Below, piece after piece: positions 60,052 through 64,000 of a stretch of 64,000 nt of DNA. The position numbers and the translations under genes are program-made. The stretch is from Ktedonobacteria bacterium brp13 (GTDB lineage Bacteria > Chloroflexota > Ktedonobacteria > Ktedonobacterales > Ktedonobacteraceae). Position 1 is the first letter of the stretch. The number at the start of each line of letters is the position of its first letter. The stretch covers positions 4,774,001 through 4,838,000 of the forward strand of contig AP024096.1 of the NCBI GenBank assembly GCA_015099395.1, written 5' to 3'. The notes under the pieces are model-generated. The model saw only the letters and a program-made list of their open reading frames with translations, was not told the DNA's origin and did not search any database.

Positions 60052-60915
60052 ATGAAGATAGGATTAAGCCTTCCTCCGACCACACAGTCATTAGATCAGT
60101 TTTGTGAATGGGTCAGACGTGTGGACGCTGGTCCCTTTTCAACTTTCAGTGTCCTTGATCGCCTGGTCTACTCGAATTTTGAACCACTTGTGACGTTAGC
60201 AGCGGCAGCAACTCTCACCACGCGCGTTCGCCTAATGACAGAAATCTTGATCGCTCCCATCCGCCAGACGGCAATTCTTGCCAAGGAAAGCGCGACCCTG
60301 GATATCCTTTCCAGGGGTCGTCTCACCCTTGGGCTCGGTCTTGGTGGCAGAGAAGATGACTATCTCGCCGCAGAAGTCCCGTATAAGCGCCGCGGCAAAC
60401 GGCTGGAAGAGCAAATGGAGCAGATGAAACGCATCTGGGCTGGACAACCAGTGCACGCCAATGTGGGGCCAATTGGGCCTCCTCCCACCCAGACAAAGGG
60501 ACCTGAACTCCTGCTGGGTGGGTACATACCGACTACCATCCAACGAGTCACGCACGCTGCTGATGGTATCATCGCTGGAACAAACGATATGGAGCAGATC
60601 GACAAGATGTTTCGCGAGGTTGAGCATGGCTGGCAAGAAGCCGGCAGGGCGGGGAAGCCACGGCTCGTTGCCCAGATCGATATCGCGCTTGAGACGCGCG
60701 ATGTTGGACAGGGACGCAAGAACCTTCTGGACTACTATGCTATACTCCCTTCCTTCGCCGCGTCCAAAGCTGCAACACTGCTCACGACTGAGCAGCAACT
60801 CTCGGAAACCATGCACGCGCTTGAGCAGATTGGCACAGATGAGGTGGTGTTCTTTACGTGGAGCACGGAAATCGAGCAGATTGATCGTATCGCAGACCTT
60901 GTATCCTCTCAATAA
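60052..60915 (+). CDS. LLM-class flavin/F420-dependent oxidoreductase; last codons from IS element
   Basis: A luciferase-like TIM barrel of 287 residues. Seen: MKIGLSLPPTTQSL, FSTFSVLDRLVYSNFEPLVTLAAAATLTTRVRL, the LAKESATLDILSRGRLTLGLGLGG block and LLLGGYIPTTIQRVTHAADGIIAG. Bacterial members use FMN or F420. ATG 60052 has GGAG upstream; the longer frame to 59764 is not protein-like. The end has been rewritten: an IS66-like element begins at 60901, so the last residues VSSQ and the stop come from its terminal repeat. Without it the protein would end IADLLR. Confidence 0.9.
   Translation: MKIGLSLPPTTQSLDQFCEWVRRVDAGPFSTFSVLDRLVYSNFEPLVTLAAAATLTTRVRLMTEILIAPIRQTAILAKESATLDILSRGRLTLGLGLGGREDDYLAAEVPYKRRGKRLEEQMEQMKRIWAGQPVHANVGPIGPPPTQTKGPELLLGGYIPTTIQRVTHAADGIIAGTNDMEQIDKMFREVEHGWQEAGRAGKPRLVAQIDIALETRDVGQGRKNLLDYYAILPSFAASKAATLLTTEQQLSETMHALEQIGTDEVVFFTWSTEIEQIDRIADLVSSQ
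60893..60900. repeat. Target-site duplication, left copy (CAGACCTT)
   Basis: The 8 bp CAGACCTT just before the IS left end recur exactly at 62775-62782 after its right end. Confidence 0.93.
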
Positions 60916-62774
60916 TTGGGGGAGAGAAAAATCGATGTACGCATAAAAGGCAGAGCAATGTAAAGAGGGAGGGAAGGAGGAGCGAAGAAGAACACGATGA
61001 GGAAAATGCATGGGGATCGATCTTGTCTCTGAGAGGGGGAGATGCACTACAACATGGCTCAGGTGGTGAGACGCCAGGAGTCGCCAAGGTGAAGATCGAG
61101 ACTGCGTTGTTGGATTAAGGTCGCCAAGGCGGGAACCACGTTGAGGTGCGAGATGCGATCATGGAAATACTGGAAGAGATTGACTCCAAGCTTGTTGGCC
61201 GTTTCGACCAGCGTCTGAAAGGTATCCCAGGCCGTGATGCCATCTGCGGTGCATGCTTGTAGACTCACGTCTCGTTTGCGGACCCGCTGTCGAGCCCCCA
61301 GTTCAGCCGGATTGTTGTGCAAGAGAATCTCCGGATGGGAAAGCACCATCAATAAGGGCTCTTTCTTGGCGAGCGTCTGGGCGAGGCGCTCATCCAACTG
61401 CTGGTAGCCGCTGGTTTGCCCAAAGAGGTGATCAAAGGCCGTACGCAAGCTCTCGGCTTCGACCGCGCTTGGATGATCACGGTAAGCCAACAGCCTTCGG
61501 TACAGCGCCCAAAAGTCCTTGGCGAAACCCTTGAGGAGATCGAGATGAGCCAGGAAGCGTGGGGTCAGTTTCTTGTAATGGCGATATTCATGAATCCAAC
61601 ACAGGGCCAACTGGGCCGTCAAGTGGTCGAATTGGGGAGCATCATCACACAGCAGTAACTCAACCACCGGGTATGTCGTCTGCGTTCGATAGGTCGCAAT
61701 GGCCAGGGCTTCCTTGATGTGCCTGCGCAGATTCACTCCTTGTGAGGGCAGAGAGCGATCCAGCACGGTGTCGAGTTGGCTCTCGGTGTAGATTTGATCG
61801 GGCGGCAACAGCGTGGGAAGCAGACGGCACCACTTCTCAGAGACGCCCAACTGAGGCAACAACATCAAGGCGAGCGCATTCACCTGAAAGAGGGGATCAA
61901 CACCTCCTTGAAGAACACGAAGCAGCGTCATCCGATCTTTGGAAGGGAGGGTACAATAGGCGGTATACCAGGGATTGCAGAGGATATGACACTGTTCGTT
62001 TTTGCCATTGACGCGGGTGCCCGTACTGTCGAGATGCTGCCAAGGGGAACTTGAAAGACCTGCCTGCAAGACGGCTGCACGCTCGGCGTGGAACACGTCT
62101 TGGTCGCCAATCAAGAGCGTTGAAAGGTGTCCGGCACTGATGTGCACGCCGACCGTCTGCAAGAGGTTGAGGATTTTTGGCTGACTCATGCCAGCGGCGT
62201 AGTAGAGAGCCAAGACCCAGGCTCTGACTCCCGGCCCAAACTGACCGTGGTAGCCAGTGGGAAGATCTGCCAGATAGGTCCGCTTTTGGCTCGGAGAGTA
62301 ATATTTCTCTTTGCGAAAGGTAACATTCTCCGTGCGAAACACCACATCTTGCACAATGACGTCATCGTAGCCCTTAAACTGGGCATCGTCCGGGAGGCGC
62401 CCCGGATCAATCGTGACCATCTCGACCCGATCGATCCGTATCTGAACGTGCTTCTTGGCTTTGTGATGGGCTTTGGACTCATGACGTTCTTTTTCCGATG
62501 AGAGGGCAGGTGTTGGTGTCTTTGGCTTGATACTGGGCTTGCCTTGTTCACCTTTGAGCCGATTGTTCTCGTCTCGCAGGCGTTGAATTTCTTCGGCTTG
62601 CTCTTGCACTTTGGCCGTCAGGTTTTCCACCAGATTCATCAGCGTGGTGAATACGTGACGCAGACTTTCATCTTCAATGGTGTTGGGATCGAAATTTTCT
62701 ATCATACTTCTAGTATATATGAGCCATCAATTGTTCTCTCATGCTTGGCTACCCCCAATTATTGAGAGGATACC
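60901..62774 (-). mobile_element. Complete IS66-like insertion sequence, 1874 bp
   Basis: Perfect 22-bp terminal inverted repeats (60901-60922 and 62753-62774, beginning GTATCCTCTCAATAATTG) enclose a single transposase gene. Each side is flanked by the 8-bp direct repeat CAGACCTT, matching the 8-bp duplication known for IS66. No accessory tnpA/tnpB genes of classical IS66 are present, as in the shorter IS66 relatives with transposase only. The element sits at the 3' end of the LLM gene and appears recent. Confidence 0.93.
61059..62705 (-). CDS. IS66-family transposase
   Basis: The 548-residue protein starts with a leucine-zipper-like coiled coil (VENLTAKVQEQAEEIQRLRDENNRLKG) typical of IS66 TnpC, then a linker with KPKTPTP, and a DDE core: first Asp in WQHLDSTGTRVNG, second in LLLCDDAPQFDHL, and Glu in HNNPAELGARQRVRKRDVSLQ. 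The C-terminal RKRDVSLQACTADGITAWDTFQTLVETANKLGVN matches the family's conserved end. No stop or frameshift, so the element could be active. ATG at 62705 has weak upstream sites. Confidence 0.93.
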   Translation of the reverse strand: MIENFDPNTIEDESLRHVFTTLMNLVENLTAKVQEQAEEIQRLRDENNRLKGEQGKPSIKPKTPTPALSSEKERHESKAHHKAKKHVQIRIDRVEMVTIDPGRLPDDAQFKGYDDVIVQDVVFRTENVTFRKEKYYSPSQKRTYLADLPTGYHGQFGPGVRAWVLALYYAAGMSQPKILNLLQTVGVHISAGHLSTLLIGDQDVFHAERAAVLQAGLSSSPWQHLDSTGTRVNGKNEQCHILCNPWYTAYCTLPSKDRMTLLRVLQGGVDPLFQVNALALMLLPQLGVSEKWCRLLPTLLPPDQIYTESQLDTVLDRSLPSQGVNLRRHIKEALAIATYRTQTTYPVVELLLCDDAPQFDHLTAQLALCWIHEYRHYKKLTPRFLAHLDLLKGFAKDFWALYRRLLAYRDHPSAVEAESLRTAFDHLFGQTSGYQQLDERLAQTLAKKEPLLMVLSHPEILLHNNPAELGARQRVRKRDVSLQACTADGITAWDTFQTLVETANKLGVNLFQYFHDRISHLNVVPALATLIQQRSLDLHLGDSWRLTT

Positions 62775-62782
62775 AGACCTTC
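62775..62782. repeat. Target-site duplication, right copy (CAGACCTT)
   Basis: Exact copy of 60893-60900. The bases after it (CTCAGATAA) are the original end of the LLM gene. Confidence 0.93.
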
Positions 62783-62915
62783 TCAGATAAGGTGTAAATT
62801 ACTTTTTCTGTGACTCATGTCCCCTTTTGGTGATAAGCTCTTCGATCAGGAGTATTATCAACTTTGCATAATGATAGCTATATTACTTGTCATTGGAGAT
62901 AGAACAGCAATTTGT

Positions 62916-63557
62916 TTAGAGAACAAAGTGGGCCTGGGCTTCAATGATATACTGCGCTATTGCTTCAGGGCGATCAAAGCGCGCATCTAACGGCCAGCGT
63001 GTCCATGTTCCGTCACGCTGCTGAACATCGAGCCAAAAACTTGTGCTGGAGCGGGAGCCAGTGAGTTGCAATTTCAGACTGCTGATCATGGAAAAATCGA
63101 GTACCTTCCATTTTCGCCGCTGAGGCCGCTGATAGTACTCACATTCAACGACCCCTTCTGGGGTGATCACTAGCAAAGAATTGAGCATGCGCCGATTTTG
63201 GCTATAGTCGATTACAGCAAACGCTGTTCCAATGAGTACTGCCACCAACACTACCAATCCTCCTGTTTGCAGAAATAGATGATAGCCACCTGCACGTGGA
63301 GAAGAGGGCTCAGGATAGATAAGAATGAAAGAAGGAAAATTGTTTTCTGCAGGCAATAATAAGCGGAATTCGTCCAGAAAATCTGCTAGAGATGCATAAG
63401 TTGCACATGGAGAACCGCATACAGTAGCAAGAACACTGATGAAAATACTTAACAGAATAGTAGACAAGACAGACCGTCCTTTACCGTGAAAGACACGCCA
63501 GGTCTCAGGTAGCGCTCCTTGCTGGGCTTGCTCAATAATCTTTTCTGGTTGGATCAT
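62916..63557 (-). CDS. Two-helix membrane protein, unknown
   Basis: 213 residues with two hydrophobic segments (VLSTILLSIFISVLATVCG and GGLVVLVAVLIGTAFAVIDY) separated by about 60 extracytoplasmic residues with two Cys, then a C-terminal cytoplasmic beta-rich domain (SLLVITPEGVVECEYYQRPQRRKWKVLDFSMISSLKLQ) resembling bacterial PH-like modules. ATG at 63557 lies after AAAAGGATTT. Single minus-strand gene. Confidence 0.72.
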   Translation of the reverse strand: MIQPEKIIEQAQQGALPETWRVFHGKGRSVLSTILLSIFISVLATVCGSPCATYASLADFLDEFRLLLPAENNFPSFILIYPEPSSPRAGGYHLFLQTGGLVVLVAVLIGTAFAVIDYSQNRRMLNSLLVITPEGVVECEYYQRPQRRKWKVLDFSMISSLKLQLTGSRSSTSFWLDVQQRDGTWTRWPLDARFDRPEAIAQYIIEAQAHFVL

Positions 63558-63749
63558 AGTAGAAATCCTTTTTTACCCTATCCCTTAATAAATACTATCG
63601 TTATTTTTACTGTCTGCACCTATACAGACGCTATTTTCATGGCTTTACCAATGTAAGAATTGCTGTAATTCATCTATGGCTTTGTAGCGAAAAGGCTGTT
63701 ATCAACAGGAGGAAGCACTAGAGGCTAGGACCTGGATAAGGGGAGTAGC

Positions 63750-63772
63750 GGGAGGGCCATAAGGCCGCTCCC
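63750..63772 (-). terminator. Hairpin after the right-edge HNH-like gene
   Basis: GGGAGcGGCC pairs with GGCCcTCCC around TTAT when read on the minus strand, about 20 bp after the gene's stop. No clear T-tract follows. Confidence 0.5.
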
Positions 63773-63789
63773 TCCCTCTCTACCGACGG

Positions 63790-64000
63790 TCATGGTCTCA
63801 GTTGCATCTTCTTCTGCCAGTGCAGATCTGCTCGGATCTGTGTGGCCGACTTCTTGTAAAAGCGCTTGACGTCTTCTCGGACGTGTTCGTTGTATGAATT
63901 CCAGGCGTCGAGATGCCCGAGTAGCAGGTGATGCTCTCGGCCTCTGGCTTCACACAATGTAATCAGGTTATGCGGGTCAAGCTCTAGTTGAGGGTGCAGG
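63790..64000 (-). CDS. HNH-type protein, C-terminal fragment (runs off the window)
   Basis: Reading the minus strand from the right edge gives LHPQLELDPHNLITLCEARG, then EHHLLLGHLDAWNSYNEHVREDV, ending MQLRP and a stop at 63790. The pattern 'P.LELDP.NLITLC ... HLLLGHL..W.SYN..VR.D' is the C-terminal half of phage-type HNH endonuclease-like proteins; the H-H core would lie outside. The Cys/His pair (LCEARGREHH) is the remnant of the metal site. The start is not in the window. Confidence 0.6.
   Translation of the reverse strand, partial: LHPQLELDPHNLITLCEARGREHHLLLGHLDAWNSYNEHVREDVKRFYKKSATQIRADLHWQKKMQLRP

Overview
The window looks like a chromosomal segment of a Ktedonobacteria-type Chloroflexota. 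This is inferred from moderate G+C (about 50-55% by eye), a serine/threonine kinase fused to WD40 repeats, several ECF sigma factors, many small membrane proteins of no recognised family, abundant dispersed repeats, and the gene order coaD / coiled-coil protein / yceD-rpmF / fabD / nusB / acpP. No rRNA is present. Two serine tRNAs lie side by side near 59.4 kb.

Layout. 1-7.1 kb: the end of an ArsA/GET3-like ATPase, a densely base-paired stretch without a credible gene (1040-1500, probable structured RNA), recG, ackA and a repetitive lysine/alanine-rich membrane protein. 7.2-15.4 kb, mostly minus strand: a HAD phosphatase, an ECF sigma factor, a DUF2231-Rieske protein, two methyltransferases, a secreted alpha/beta hydrolase, a GHMP sugar kinase, a 47-residue membrane peptide and a DUF427 protein. 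16-18.5 kb: the kinase-WD40 protein. 18.7-27.1 kb, plus strand: housekeeping genes (coaD, yceD, rpmF, fabD, Asp23/Gls24, nusB, acpP), then an ECF sigma factor with a small partner, then tatA-tatC. 27-36 kb: two MFS/membrane clusters, MarC, a TPR-rhomboid protease, a TMEM175-like channel and a Tat-exported hydrolase that could use the TatAC pair. 36-40 kb: repeat-rich DNA, an MFS exporter and a GNAT protein.

39.4-51.2 kb is a defence island. A minus-strand type I restriction-modification operon runs hsdM-hsdS-hsdR-ygjP; its HsdS carries two nearly identical target-recognition domains. After a repeat- and MITE-containing spacer and a PsiE-like gene comes a translationally coupled pair on the plus strand: an ABC/OLD-type ATPase with an unrecognised ~250-residue N-terminal region, and an HNH nuclease with a degenerate zinc site. 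This pair resembles Septu (PtuAB) but has a different architecture and is the best protein-level candidate for an undescribed defence system.

51.3-64 kb: GNAT proteins, a DUF4288 protein, a small-membrane-protein cluster with a likely frameshift, a PLP gamma-synthase/lyase, rpsT, rplS-rnhB, a PPOX-type flavin/F420 protein, the tRNA pair, an LLM-class oxidoreductase whose last codons come from an inserted IS66-like element (complete, with 22-bp terminal repeats and 8-bp target duplication), a membrane protein and the end of an HNH-like gene.

At least three repeat families are scattered between genes: a large mosaic inverted repeat near 15.7, 36.1 and 47.2 kb; a ~75-bp palindromic repeat near 20.8, 52.2 and 55.6 kb that sits in a leader, on a stop codon and on a start region; and a 139-bp MITE at 47.0 kb.
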